Origin: Pseudomonadota bacterium
GTDB lineage: Bacteria; Desulfobacterota; Desulfovibrionia; Desulfovibrionales; Desulfovibrionaceae
DNA length: 64,000 nt
Reading direction: 5' to 3'
Assembly (NCBI GenBank): GCA_023411815.1
Contig: JAEYOJ010000066.1
Location: 32,578-96,577, forward strand
Part shown: positions 8,480 through 17,165 of the stretch, in pieces
Layout of the letters: each line of letters begins with the position of its first letter
Position numbering within the stretch: position 1 is the stretch's first letter
Notes under the pieces: generated by a model
Told to the model about the DNA's origin: nothing
What the model saw: only the letters and a program-made list of their open reading frames with translations
The model's database searches: none
Program-made: the position numbers and the translations under genes

Positions 8480-9799
8480 ATGGAATACAAGGTCGAAGAA
8501 ATTTCCCCGGTTGAGCGCAAGATTCAGGTGTCCGTGCCGGCCGAGGAGGCCACCGCGGCCGTTCTGGCCACCACCGCCCTGTACCGTCGCGATGTCGACA
8601 TCAAGGGCTTCCGCAAGGGCAAGGTGCCCACGGACATGGTTGAATCCAAATACCGCAAGCAGATCTACAATGAGGCCACCACCGACCTCATCAATCTGCA
8701 CATCAACCAGATACTCGACGAACTGAAGCTCGTGCCCATGTCCGGTCTCAAAGTCGACGCCGGGCAAATCGTCAAGGGCGAGGATTTCAGCTACTCCATC
8801 AGCTTCGAGGTCGCGCCGAAGCTCGAGTTGCCCGAGTACAAGGGACGCAAGGTCGAGCAGGAATCCGTGGAGGTCAAGGACGACGAGGTGCAGGCCGTGG
8901 TGGATCGCATCCGCGACAGCCTGGCCGAAGTGGTCGAGGTGGAGGAGCCGCGCGAGGCCAAGGCCGACGACGTCGTCACCCTGAGCTTCGCGGCCCTGGC
9001 CGGCGGCGAATTCGAAGGCCTCAAGGCCGACAATTTCCAACTCGAACTGGGCAAGGGCCAGGCCCTTGCTGATTTCGAGCAGCTCGTCATCGGGCTTAAG
9101 CCCGGCGAACAGCGCACCGGCACGATTTCCTTCCCCGAGGACTTCATCAACGAGAAGCTGGCCGGCAAGTCCACCGAAGTGCGCGTGCACCTGTTCTCCA
9201 TCAAGGAGAAGCGGTTGCCCGAGCTGAACGAAGAGCTGGCCAAGAAGGCCGGCAACTTCGAGAGCGTCGACAAGATGCGCGAAGCCATCGTCGATTCCTA
9301 TACCAAGAGCCGCACGCAGCTGAACAAGTCCGTGGCCCAGAACAAGCTGATCGATCAGCTCATGGAAGGCATGGAGATTCCGCTGCCGCCCAGCCTGGTG
9401 GAGAAGAACATCGGCTACATGGTGAGCGAGCGCCGCGAACGCCTGGAGCGCCGTGGTAAGAGCCTGGAGTCCCTGGGCAAGAGCATGGAGGAGCTTCAGG
9501 CCGAATTCCGCCCCGAGGCCGAAAAGATGGCCCGCACGCAGATCTTCCTGCTGTCCGTGGCCAACGCCGAAGGCCTGACCGTGGATCCCCAGGAGGTCGA
9601 TGCGGTCATCCGCCAGGCCGCGGCCCAGTCCGGACAGGATTATGAGCAGCTGCGCGAGTACCACGAGCGTACCGGGCTCATCCACGACATCAAGGATCGC
9701 ATCCTCGCCGACAAGGCTTCGGAACTCATCTACGAAACCGCCGAAGTCACCGAGGTCCCGCCCGCCCAGAACCCGGGCGGAGGCGAAGCCTCTGCTTAA
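8480..9799 (+). CDS. tig: Trigger factor, ribosome-associated chaperone
   Basis: The chaperone and prolyl isomerase that meets nascent chains at the ribosome exit. It is 439 residues, the usual length. The N-terminal ribosome-binding domain has the signature loop GFRKGKVP (residues 41-48). An FKBP-like domain follows at about 160-245 (GEQRTGTISFPEDF), then the long helical C-terminal arms. AAGGAG six bases before ATG fixes the start. It opens the tig-clpP-clpX-lon protein-quality block but has its own promoter and terminator. Confidence 0.97.
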   Translation: MEYKVEEISPVERKIQVSVPAEEATAAVLATTALYRRDVDIKGFRKGKVPTDMVESKYRKQIYNEATTDLINLHINQILDELKLVPMSGLKVDAGQIVKGEDFSYSISFEVAPKLELPEYKGRKVEQESVEVKDDEVQAVVDRIRDSLAEVVEVEEPREAKADDVVTLSFAALAGGEFEGLKADNFQLELGKGQALADFEQLVIGLKPGEQRTGTISFPEDFINEKLAGKSTEVRVHLFSIKEKRLPELNEELAKKAGNFESVDKMREAIVDSYTKSRTQLNKSVAQNKLIDQLMEGMEIPLPPSLVEKNIGYMVSERRERLERRGKSLESLGKSMEELQAEFRPEAEKMARTQIFLLSVANAEGLTVDPQEVDAVIRQAAAQSGQDYEQLREYHERTGLIHDIKDRILADKASELIYETAEVTEVPPAQNPGGGEASA

Positions 9800-9808
9800 G
9801 CGCCGAAC

Positions 9809-9843
9809 GGCCGGTCCGGGGTTCCGGGCCGGCCTTCTGTTTT
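9809..9843 (+). terminator. Intrinsic terminator of tig
   Basis: GGCCGG with an inner TCCGG pairs with CCGGG and CCGGCC around GGTT, followed by TTCTGTTTT. Confidence 0.75.
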
Positions 9844-9932
9844 CAAGGCTTCCGGTCAGGGCTGGAAAAAATCATTTCGCTTCTCCGGCCTGGGCGGCTA
9901 AACTGTCGCTTCACCAATCGGCCCGATACTTG

Positions 9933-9961
9933 CTTGACAGTTGCTCATGCGGCCATAGTCT
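9933..9961 (+). promoter_or_regulatory. Possible clpP promoter
   Basis: TTGACA (9934-9939), 16-base spacer, TAGTCT (9956-9961). The same stretch also reads CTTGAC, about 14 bases, then GGCCATAG, a loose match to heat-shock sigma-32 promoters; sequence alone does not decide which is used. Confidence 0.45.
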
Positions 9962-10106
9962 TTCGGCTTGAGATCGCGGTTCGAAATGGCTAATTGTACG
10001 GGTACGGCATAATCGTTCAAGACTCAGTGAAGACCCAGCCCGGCGAACGGGCGACTGTGCCGGCCGCATACGGCCGGCTTCGGCCGATCGGGAAAGGAGA
10101 AATCGA

Positions 10107-10727
10107 ATGCCCTTTGCGCAAGTTCCCATTGTCATCGAGACCACCGGTCGCACCGAGCGGGCCTACGATATCTACTCTCGCTTGCTCCGGGACCGCATCA
10201 TCCTGCTCGGCTATCAGATCGACGACCATGTGGCAGGGCTCATCTGCGCCCAGCTCCTGTTCTTGGAGTCCGAGGACCCGGACAAGGAGATCTACATGTA
10301 CATCAACTCGCCGGGCGGCTCGGTGACCGCTGGCATGGCCATTTACGACACCATGCGCTACATCTCCTGCCCCGTGTCCACTCTGTGCATCGGACAGGCC
10401 GCCAGCATGGGCGCGTTTCTGCTCTCCTCGGGCACCAAGGGCATGCGTTTTTCGCTGCCTAATTCGCGCATCCTCATCCACCAGCCCATGGGCGGGTTCC
10501 AGGGGCAGGCCTCGGACATCGACATTCACGCGCGCGAGATTCTGCGCATGCGCGCCGACCTGAATCGCATCCTGGCCGAGAACACCGGCAAGGACCTGGC
10601 CCAGATCGAGCGCGATACGGATCGCGACTACTTCATGAGCGCCCAGGAAGCCCTGGAATACGGCCTTATCGACAAGATCATGGTTTCCCGGGGCAAGACG
10701 GATACCGACAAGGGATCCCAGGCCTGA
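10107..10727 (+). CDS. clpP: ATP-dependent Clp protease proteolytic subunit
   Basis: The serine peptidase chamber that works with ClpX or ClpA. It is 206 residues and the catalytic triad is visible: Ser100 in GQAASMGA, His125 in LIHQP and Asp174 in TDRDYFMS. The motif YINSPGGSVTAG is intact. Start ATG 10107 has AAGGAG seven bases upstream. It lies directly before clpX in the common clpP-clpX order, with 207 bases between them. Confidence 0.97.
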   Translation: MPFAQVPIVIETTGRTERAYDIYSRLLRDRIILLGYQIDDHVAGLICAQLLFLESEDPDKEIYMYINSPGGSVTAGMAIYDTMRYISCPVSTLCIGQAASMGAFLLSSGTKGMRFSLPNSRILIHQPMGGFQGQASDIDIHAREILRMRADLNRILAENTGKDLAQIERDTDRDYFMSAQEALEYGLIDKIMVSRGKTDTDKGSQA

Positions 10728-10934
10728 TGTCTGTTGAAGCGTTTCCCGCGGAAGGCCGGATTATGGGAGGCCTAGGTGCGCGGGATGCTCAGGGGCGATC
10801 ACCGGGCCGAGCCTGGAAATCGAGAAATTTGCAGTACGAGACGGAATTTCCCATCCGTCAGCTTTAGGATAACGCTACTCGCGTCAGGAGCGGGCAAGCA
10901 AAGGACGAGCTTCTTAAGGAAGACAGGAAAGAAG

Positions 10935-12182
10935 ATGGCCAAGAATTCGCATTTGCCCCCGGATCTCTGCTGCTCCTTCTGCGGCAAGGTCCAGGAAGAG
11001 GTGCAGCGCCTCATCGCCGGACCAGAGGTTTACATCTGCGATGAGTGCGTCTCGCTCTGCAACGAGATCATCGCCCAGGAATCCGTTTCCGAGGGCCTCG
11101 AGGACGGCCGCCTGCTTACCCCGCAGGAGATCATGGACCAGTTGGACGAGCATGTCATTGGCCAGGAGCAGGCCAAGAAGGTCCTTTCCGTGGCCGTGCA
11201 CAACCATTATAAGCGTGTCTACTACGCCGATTCCGTTGGCGAGGACGTGGAGATCGACAAGTCCAACATCCTGCTGCTCGGCCCCACGGGCTGCGGCAAG
11301 ACCCTGTTGGCACAGACGCTGGCGCGCATCCTCAAGGTGCCTTTCGCCATCGCCGACGCCACGACCCTGACCGAGGCGGGCTATGTGGGCGAGGACGTGG
11401 AGAACATCCTGGTCCAGCTCCTGCAAAACGCGGATTATGATATCGAGGCCGCCAGCCGCGGCATCGTCTACATCGACGAAATCGACAAGATCGCGCGCAA
11501 GGGCGATTCGCCTTCCATCACCCGCGACGTGTCGGGCGAGGGCGTGCAGCAGGCCCTGCTCAAGATCATCGAGGGCACCGACGCCAACATACCGCCCAAG
11601 GGGGGCCGCAAGCATCCGCAGCAGGAGTTCATCCGCCTCAATACCTCGAACATCCTGTTCATCATGGGCGGCGCGTTCATCGGTCTGGAAAAGATCATCC
11701 AGCAGCGCATGCGCGGCGGGGCCATGGGCTTCGGCGCCAAGGTCGAGGGCAAGCGCGAGCTGAGCATAAGCGAGCTCCTGCGCTTCGCGCACCCCAACGA
11801 TCTGGTCAAGTTCGGCATGATTCCGGAGTTCGTGGGACGTGTGCCCGTGGTGACCTCCCTGAGAGATCTGGGCGAGGACGACCTGGTGCGCGTGCTCACC
11901 GAGCCCAAGAACGCGCTGGTCAAGCAGTACCAGAAGCTCTTCGAACTGGACAAGGTGCGGCTGCGCTTCACGGCCAACGCCCTGCGCGGCATCGCCCAGC
12001 AGGCCATTCTGCGCAAGACCGGTGCCCGAGGCCTGCGCAACGTGATGGAGAGCATCATGCTCGAAATCATGTTCCGCCTGCCTTCCATGACCGGGGTCAA
12101 GGAGTGCGTCATCAACAAGTCAGTGGTGGAGAAGGGTGTGGAGCCGTTGCTCTTCTATCATCAGGAAGCCAAGTCGGCCTAG
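10935..12182 (+). CDS. clpX: ATP-dependent Clp protease ATP-binding subunit ClpX
   Basis: The AAA+ unfoldase that feeds substrates to ClpP; 415 residues. The N-terminal zinc-binding domain has cysteines at 13, 16, 35 and 38. Walker A GPTGCGKT is at 116-123, Walker B VYIDEIDK follows, and the arginine and pore-loop region is intact. The start at 10935 (MAKNSHLPPD) is chosen over an open frame reaching 10776 because that extension is not part of the family and AGGAA lies just before this ATG. It may be transcribed from clpP or from its own promoter in the 207-base gap. Confidence 0.96.
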   Translation: MAKNSHLPPDLCCSFCGKVQEEVQRLIAGPEVYICDECVSLCNEIIAQESVSEGLEDGRLLTPQEIMDQLDEHVIGQEQAKKVLSVAVHNHYKRVYYADSVGEDVEIDKSNILLLGPTGCGKTLLAQTLARILKVPFAIADATTLTEAGYVGEDVENILVQLLQNADYDIEAASRGIVYIDEIDKIARKGDSPSITRDVSGEGVQQALLKIIEGTDANIPPKGGRKHPQQEFIRLNTSNILFIMGGAFIGLEKIIQQRMRGGAMGFGAKVEGKRELSISELLRFAHPNDLVKFGMIPEFVGRVPVVTSLRDLGEDDLVRVLTEPKNALVKQYQKLFELDKVRLRFTANALRGIAQQAILRKTGARGLRNVMESIMLEIMFRLPSMTGVKECVINKSVVEKGVEPLLFYHQEAKSA

Positions 12183-12222
12183 CCGGCACACGCGCAGCTC
12201 GACCCGCCTCAGAAGAATAAAG

Positions 12223-12257
12223 AAGGCCGCCGGTTTGACATATTCACCGGCGGCCTT
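12223..12257. promoter_or_regulatory. 12-bp palindrome overlapping the lon promoter; possible clpX terminator or operator
   Basis: AAGGCCGCCGGT (12223-12234) pairs perfectly with 12246-12257 around the loop TTGACATATTC. The loop carries the lon -35 hexamer and the right arm is the spacer up to the -10. It could stop clpX transcription, bind a regulator, or both. Confidence 0.65.
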
Positions 12258-12263
12258 AATAAT
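12235..12263 (+). promoter_or_regulatory. Sigma-70-type promoter of lon
   Basis: TTGACA (12235-12240), 17-base spacer, AATAAT (12258-12263), five of six matches at -10. Transcription would begin near 12270, giving a leader of about 64 bases. Confidence 0.7.
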
Positions 12264-12333
12264 CTGGAATCCCGGCTGTCTGCCGGCCTGCGGGTTCTCC
12301 CTCCCGCCGGTTCCAACGTCATCAGGAGGAGCG

Positions 12334-14796
12334 ATGTCCAAGTTTTTCTCCTTCGGAAACGATCCCTTCCAAGAACGGATCGAGCTGCCTATCATGTCGT
12401 TGCGCGAAGTGGTCATGTTTCCCAAGTCCATCGTGCCCTTGTTCGTGGGGCGCGAGGCGTCCATCAAGGCCATCGAGAACGCGCTGACCAAATACGACAA
12501 GAAGATATTCCTGGTCACCCAGAACGTGCCCGAAAAGGAGCGCCCCGAGCCTGGGGATCTTTTCACCGTGGGCACTGTGAGCAAGATTCTTCAGCTTCTG
12601 AGACTGCCCGACGGCACCATCAAGGTGCTCTTCGAAGGGCTTCAGCGCGCAACATGGGACAAGGAAACGTACCGTTTCGACCCGGAGCATGAATACCCCA
12701 TCGTCGAGACCGAGCCCATCCAGGACGACGATTCGGACACCCTGGAGGCTCAGGCTCTGGTGCGCGCCACTCACGAGGCCCTGGACAAGTACGCCAAGGT
12801 CAACAAGAAGCTGGCCCAGGAAACCGTGACGGCCATGAATTCCCTGCACGCGCCGGGGCGGCTCGCCGATGCCATCATGCCGCACCTCAAGACCGAGTAC
12901 GCCACCAAGCAGAAGGTCCTGGAGGAGATCGACCCCATCAAGCGACTGGAGGAAGCCTACGGGCTGCTCAATGCCGAGATCGAGATTTCGTCCCTGGAGA
13001 AGAAGATCAAGGGACGGGTCAAGTCGCAGATGGAGCAGAATCAGAAGGATTACTACCTGAACGAGCAGCTCAAGGCCATCACCAAGGAGATGGGCCGCGA
13101 GGAGGATCCGGTCACCGAGATCCTCGAGCTCGAAAAGCGCATGCGCGAGAAGAACATGCCCGAGGAGGCCCGAGAGAAGGGTCTGCGCGAGTGCAAGAAG
13201 CTCAAGCAGATTCCGCCCAGTTCGGCCGAGTACACCGTGGTCCGCAATTACGTGGACTGGATTCTCGACCTGCCCTGGAACGAGGTCAAGGAAACCCCTC
13301 TGGACATGGCCAAGGCGCGGGAGATCCTGAACGAGGACCATTTCGGCCTGGAGAAGCCCAAGCAGCGCATCCTGGAATACCTGGCCGTGCAGAGCCTGGT
13401 GGGCACCCTCAAGGGTCCCATCCTCTGCTTCGTGGGGCCTCCGGGCGTGGGCAAGACTTCGCTGGCCAAATCCATCGCCAGGGCGACGGACCGCCCGTTC
13501 GTGCGTCTGTCCCTGGGAGGCGTGCGCGACGAAGCCGAGATCCGCGGTCACCGTCGCACCTACGTGGGTGCGTTGCCCGGCAAGATCATCCAGTCCCTCA
13601 AGCGGGTGAAGTACAACAACCCGGTGTTCATCCTCGACGAGGTCGACAAGATGAGCATGGATTTCCGCGGCGACCCCTCGGCCGCCCTGCTGGAAGTCCT
13701 GGACCCGGAGCAGAACTACGCCTTCGGCGACCACTACCTTGATCTGGATTACGATCTGTCGAAGATATTCTTCATTACCACGGCCAACAGCCTGCACTCC
13801 ATCCCGGCGCCTCTGCGGGACCGCATGGAGATCATCGAGCTGCCCGGCTACCTGGAGACGGAGAAACGCCAGATCGCGCGCAGCTTCCTGCTGCCCAAGC
13901 AGATCAAGCAGCATGGGCTTACGGAGGAAAACCTCTCCCTGGCCGACGACGCGATGCTCGAGGTCATCCGCCGGTATACCAAGGAAGCGGGGGTGCGCAG
14001 CCTGGAGCGCGAACTGGCCAGCGTTTGCCGCAAGACGGCCATGAAGCTCGTCGAAGAGGGCGACAAGAGCATGGCCGTGCAGGTCACGGCGCACAACCTC
14101 CAGTCCATCCTGGGCGTGCCCAAGTTCCGCTACGGCGAGAAGGAGGAGACGCCCCAGGTCGGAATGACCATGGGCCTGGCCTACACCGAGTTGGGCGGCG
14201 AACTGCTCACGGTGGAGACCGCGCTCATGCCCGGCGCGGGCAAGGTGGAGATCACCGGCAAGCTGGGCGAGGTCATGCAGGAGTCGGCCCGCGCGGCCCT
14301 GTCCTACGTGCGCTCGCGCTCGGACATGTTCGGCCTCAAGCCCGACTTCTACAAGAGCGTGGACATCCACATCCACGTGCCCGAGGGCGCGGTGCCCAAG
14401 GATGGCCCCAGCGCAGGCGTGACCCTGGCCACTTCCGTTGTCTCGGCGCTGGTCAACCTGCCCGTGCGTAACGACCTGGCCATGACCGGTGAGATCACCC
14501 TGCGCGGGCGCGTGCTGCCCATCGGCGGCCTGCGCGAGAAGCTCCTGGCGGCGCACCGCGGCCTCATCACCACGGTGCTCATCCCCAAGGACAACGCCAA
14601 GGACCTAAAGGACGTGCCCGAGGATATCCTCACGGACCTGGAGATCATTCAGGTCGAAAACATGGACGATGTCCTGGACAAGGCGCTGGCCTGCGGCGAG
14701 GGTTCTCCTCGCGCCTTGTTTTGTTCCACCGAGGAGGTGCAGCCTATAGCCAGCACGCTCCTGAAGGATGGAGTGCAGGCGCGCAGGGCACATTAG
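12334..14796 (+). CDS. lon: ATP-dependent protease La (Lon)
   Basis: A cytoplasmic AAA+ serine protease for damaged and regulatory proteins; 820 residues. It has an N-terminal substrate-recognition (LAN) domain starting IELPIMSLREVVMFP and a coiled-coil linker. Walker A GPPGVGKT is at 368-375. The protease domain carries the Ser-Lys dyad, Ser693 in PKDGPSAG and Lys736 in LREKLLAA. CAGGAGGA (12323-12330) fixes the start at 12334; the longer open frame to 12136 runs through the clpX 3' end and is rejected. The C-terminus carries about 30 non-conserved residues with two cysteines. Confidence 0.97.
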   Translation: MSKFFSFGNDPFQERIELPIMSLREVVMFPKSIVPLFVGREASIKAIENALTKYDKKIFLVTQNVPEKERPEPGDLFTVGTVSKILQLLRLPDGTIKVLFEGLQRATWDKETYRFDPEHEYPIVETEPIQDDDSDTLEAQALVRATHEALDKYAKVNKKLAQETVTAMNSLHAPGRLADAIMPHLKTEYATKQKVLEEIDPIKRLEEAYGLLNAEIEISSLEKKIKGRVKSQMEQNQKDYYLNEQLKAITKEMGREEDPVTEILELEKRMREKNMPEEAREKGLRECKKLKQIPPSSAEYTVVRNYVDWILDLPWNEVKETPLDMAKAREILNEDHFGLEKPKQRILEYLAVQSLVGTLKGPILCFVGPPGVGKTSLAKSIARATDRPFVRLSLGGVRDEAEIRGHRRTYVGALPGKIIQSLKRVKYNNPVFILDEVDKMSMDFRGDPSAALLEVLDPEQNYAFGDHYLDLDYDLSKIFFITTANSLHSIPAPLRDRMEIIELPGYLETEKRQIARSFLLPKQIKQHGLTEENLSLADDAMLEVIRRYTKEAGVRSLERELASVCRKTAMKLVEEGDKSMAVQVTAHNLQSILGVPKFRYGEKEETPQVGMTMGLAYTELGGELLTVETALMPGAGKVEITGKLGEVMQESARAALSYVRSRSDMFGLKPDFYKSVDIHIHVPEGAVPKDGPSAGVTLATSVVSALVNLPVRNDLAMTGEITLRGRVLPIGGLREKLLAAHRGLITTVLIPKDNAKDLKDVPEDILTDLEIIQVENMDDVLDKALACGEGSPRALFCSTEEVQPIASTLLKDGVQARRAH

Positions 14797-14808
14797 AAAA
14801 GAGAATAG

Positions 14809-14874
14809 CTGGAGAGGGGCGCTGTCCCTCTCCAGACCTCACCCTGCCAGGGGCGACGCGCCCCTGGACCCGCG
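14809..14874 (-). repeat. Dispersed GC-rich repeat, module B (copy 2)
   Basis: Reverse complement of the element at 2449-2508: it reads GGGTCCAGGGGCG, then CCCCTGGCAGGGTGAGGTCTGG, then GAGAGGG on the minus strand. It lies directly after lon. Confidence 0.6.
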
Positions 14875-14889
14875 AGTTGTTAGCAGTAG

Positions 14890-14926
14890 AAAAAAGGCCG
14901 GAAGCCATGTGGCTTCCGGCCTTTTA
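14890..14926. terminator. Bidirectional terminator between lon and the peptidyl-prolyl isomerase gene
   Basis: A 15-bp perfect stem (14892-14906 with 14911-14925) around ATGT, flanked by an A-run on the left and Ts on the right. Confidence 0.9.
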
Positions 14927-14950
14927 TGCTTCAGGAAAGCAGCCGGCAGG

Positions 14951-15541
14951 CTACTTCTTCTCTTCGACCACCGTGGCCTTGTTGATGACCACCGGCATGA
15001 CCGGCACGTCCTGATGGAAGCCGCGGTTGCCCGTGGCTACGGCCTTGATGGCGTCCACCACGTCCTTGCCCTCGACCACCTTGCCGAACACGGCGTAGCC
15101 CCAGCCCTGCATGGACTTGGACTTGTGGTTCAGAAAGCTGTTGTCCTTGACGTTGATGAAGAACTGCGCAGTGGCCGAGTGCGGGTCGTTGGTGCGGGCC
15201 ATGGCAACGGTGTAGGCGTCGTTCATCAGGCCGTTGTCGGCCTCGTTCTGGATGGGCTCGTGGGTGGATTTCTCATTCATGTTCTTGTCCATGCCGCCGC
15301 CCTGGATCATGAACCCGTTGATAACCCGATGGAAGATGGTGCCGTCGTAATGGCCTTCGCGCACGTAGCGCAGGAAGTTTTCCGTGGTCCTGGGGGCCTT
15401 TTCGGCATCCAGTTCCAGGACGATGTCGCCCATGCTCGTTTCAAGCTTCACCATGGGATGGCTCCTCTTTTCCGCCGCCGACGCCGGGCCGGCCAGCAGG
15501 GTGGCGAGCAGCGCAAGGGCGATCAGGTATGCAAGGCGCAT
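14951..15541 (-). CDS. Secreted cyclophilin-type peptidyl-prolyl isomerase
   Basis: A cyclophilin that speeds proline isomerisation during folding, exported to the periplasm. It is 196 residues. The start at 15541 (GAGGAG five bases upstream) gives a signal peptide with the hydrophobic run YLIALALLATLLAG and the cleavage site ASA-AE. The mature part has the cyclophilin motifs FHRVINGFMIQGG, a NDPHSATAQFFINV block and a GYAVFGKVVEG strand. The nearest known type is PpiA. It is 41 bases after the SEC-C gene on the same strand, so the two may be co-transcribed. Confidence 0.92.
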   Translation of the reverse strand: MRLAYLIALALLATLLAGPASAAEKRSHPMVKLETSMGDIVLELDAEKAPRTTENFLRYVREGHYDGTIFHRVINGFMIQGGGMDKNMNEKSTHEPIQNEADNGLMNDAYTVAMARTNDPHSATAQFFINVKDNSFLNHKSKSMQGWGYAVFGKVVEGKDVVDAIKAVATGNRGFHQDVPVMPVVINKATVVEEKK

Positions 15542-15582
15542 GGAGGCTCCTCGCTGTTGATGGTTGAACCGCGGCAGGTTCG

Positions 15583-16065
15583 TTAGCCGCAGCACTTCTT
15601 GAACTTCTTGCCGCTGCCGCAGGGGCAGGGATCGTTGCGGCCGATCTTGGGCGACTCGCGGCGGTAGGTCGTCTGGCCTCTGACTTCGCCGTCAACGTAG
15701 TACCACATGCCGTCCTGCTTCTGGAAAACAGCCTTTTCCTCGAATTCCTGGGGCTTCCCGTTCACAGTGTAGCGGGCGATGAAGTGGACCAGGCCCTTCT
15801 CCCCGCTCGCCTCGAGATCCGAAGTGACTATTTCCACGCCCGGCCATTCCGCGGCCTTCGCCCATTGGCGCACTGCCTGCTCGTCGAAATCCTGTCGGGT
15901 GCCGGGCAGGAGCGACTCGCGCAGGAAATCGATATCCTGTACGGCAAAAGCGGTGTACCTGGCGCGCATGAGCGCTTCGGGGCTGACAGCTTTGGACTGG
16001 TCCTTGAGTACGGGTTCGCAGCATTCGGCGAATTCCTTGCCTGATGCGCAGGGACAAAGGCTCAT
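15583..16065 (-). CDS. YchJ-family protein with two SEC-C motifs
   Basis: A 160-residue protein of the YchJ (UPF0225) family. It has a cysteine-rich SEC-C motif at each end: CPCASGKEFAECCE at residues 4-17 and CPCGSGKKFKKCCG at the very C-terminus. These motifs bind zinc in SecA and related proteins. The middle is an NTF2-like fold predicted from residues such as RARYTAFAVQD. GGAG six bases before ATG 16065 fixes the start. The biological function of the family is not settled. Confidence 0.88.
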   Translation of the reverse strand: MSLCPCASGKEFAECCEPVLKDQSKAVSPEALMRARYTAFAVQDIDFLRESLLPGTRQDFDEQAVRQWAKAAEWPGVEIVTSDLEASGEKGLVHFIARYTVNGKPQEFEEKAVFQKQDGMWYYVDGEVRGQTTYRRESPKIGRNDPCPCGSGKKFKKCCG

Positions 16066-16167
16066 GTCATGCTCCGTGGCCGCGCGGTATAAGGCGCGGC
16101 TATTGCGGTTGAAGTTTCCCCACAAGGAATGAGTCTGTATCGCCTTGGGCAGCCGCAGTCAAATGCG

Positions 16168-16851
16168 TTACTGCTTCGCCGGGCTTGCGAGTTTGCGCTG
16201 CCTAGCGTTGAGGCCTTGGGCATCCAGGCCACGGCCTGCGTCGTAGACTCCCACCACGTCATCGATGCGCTTTGCGCCGCGGGCGCGGCGGAAGTAACGG
16301 CGGATGTTCAGGAAGTCCGATTCATAACCCCCCTCGCTGCCCCAGCCTTGGCAGCGATCGACCACAAGGTCGCGGGACAGGCACAGACAAAGCGGATCGA
16401 TGTTGCCTTGGCGCAAAGCCACTTCGGCGCTGCCGGCATCATCGGGACGGGGCAGGTGGGGGATGTCGAATGCCAGTGACGTGTCGACTCGCGCGATGAT
16501 GAATTCGTTGCGCAGATGCGGCAAATAAGCGGCGAATGCGCCCGGAAGAAGCGCATTGTCGTCATCCACGAACAGCACATGCCTGCCTCGGGCCGCGTGC
16601 AACAGGTGATGGCGTATGTGGTTGCCGAAATTGCCTTGGTGCGGGAAGTCTATGAAGCTGGCCGGGAACGACGTATCGGGCCGCGTTCCGCCTTTGCCGT
16701 CGAAGCCGACCAGGTGTTCCACCTGCCCGCGTTGCAGCAGATTCCGCCGCTCGGCCTCCAGGGCGGCGGCTTCGACGCTGCCGACTGCGTGGGCCAGGGC
16801 CAGGGGCCGGTCCACATGGCTTGGGGTGATGACGGAAAACAGAATTTCCAT
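16168..16851 (-). CDS. Glycosyltransferase-like protein (GT-A fold)
   Basis: A 227-residue protein with the opening MEILFSVITPSHVDRP and the nucleotide-sugar/metal motif VLFVDDDNALL typical of family 2 glycosyltransferases. It is shorter than most GT2 enzymes and lacks obvious membrane helices, so it is probably a soluble, minimal transferase. GGAG five bases before ATG 16851 fixes the start; the longer open frame has no family support. The substrate is unknown. It stands upstream of the SEC-C gene on the same strand, 102 bases apart, with no other sugar-related gene nearby. Confidence 0.75.
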   Translation of the reverse strand: MEILFSVITPSHVDRPLALAHAVGSVEAAALEAERRNLLQRGQVEHLVGFDGKGGTRPDTSFPASFIDFPHQGNFGNHIRHHLLHAARGRHVLFVDDDNALLPGAFAAYLPHLRNEFIIARVDTSLAFDIPHLPRPDDAGSAEVALRQGNIDPLCLCLSRDLVVDRCQGWGSEGGYESDFLNIRRYFRRARGAKRIDDVVGVYDAGRGLDAQGLNARQRKLASPAKQ

Positions 16852-17165
16852 GACTGCTCCAGTGCATACTGCTTGGCGCTCGATAGCAATAGCGATGCCA
16901 GGGACAAGAGGGAAAGTAAACATGCCGAAAGGCGGCGATGCCTTTGGTCCGCATGCGGCGGCCCGCGTCGAGCATGTCTGCCCGGCGGACTGGGGCCTAT
17001 CCATCCTGGCCCGAAGTTGTCATCGGCTCCGGAAAGGGCGCCGCACGCGTTCGGAAGCAAGATCGTGTACGCAAAAGGCTTTACATCCTTCTACCCCACG
17101 GCTAAATTTCATCTTTTCTTGATGCGCATCGGCGCATCGCGTCATTTTCGCCCCTGGAGTGCGCC
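16852..17165. other. Intergenic region between the divergent glycosyltransferase and argF genes
   Basis: 314 bases without a credible gene. It contains the argF promoter (17080-17108) and a small perfect hairpin at 17121-17138 (GATGCGC, loop ATCG, GCGCATC) in the argF leader. Confidence 0.65.
17080..17108 (+). promoter_or_regulatory. Probable argF promoter
   Basis: TTTACA (17080-17085), 17-base spacer, TAAATT (17103-17108). The start site would fall just before the hairpin at 17121-17138, which lies in the short leader. GGAG lies six bases before ATG. Confidence 0.6.

Larger units (their letters stand above)
9800..10106. other. Intergenic region tig-clpP
   Basis: 307 bases without a gene. 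It contains the tig terminator (9809-9843) and a probable clpP promoter (9934-9961), leaving an untranslated leader of about 140 bases. Confidence 0.7.

Noticed and set aside
12322..14556. A 744-codon open frame on the minus strand opposite lon
   Set aside because: It is the shadow of a GC-rich gene with strong codon bias; it has no ribosome-binding site and no motif, while lon on the other strand is certain.
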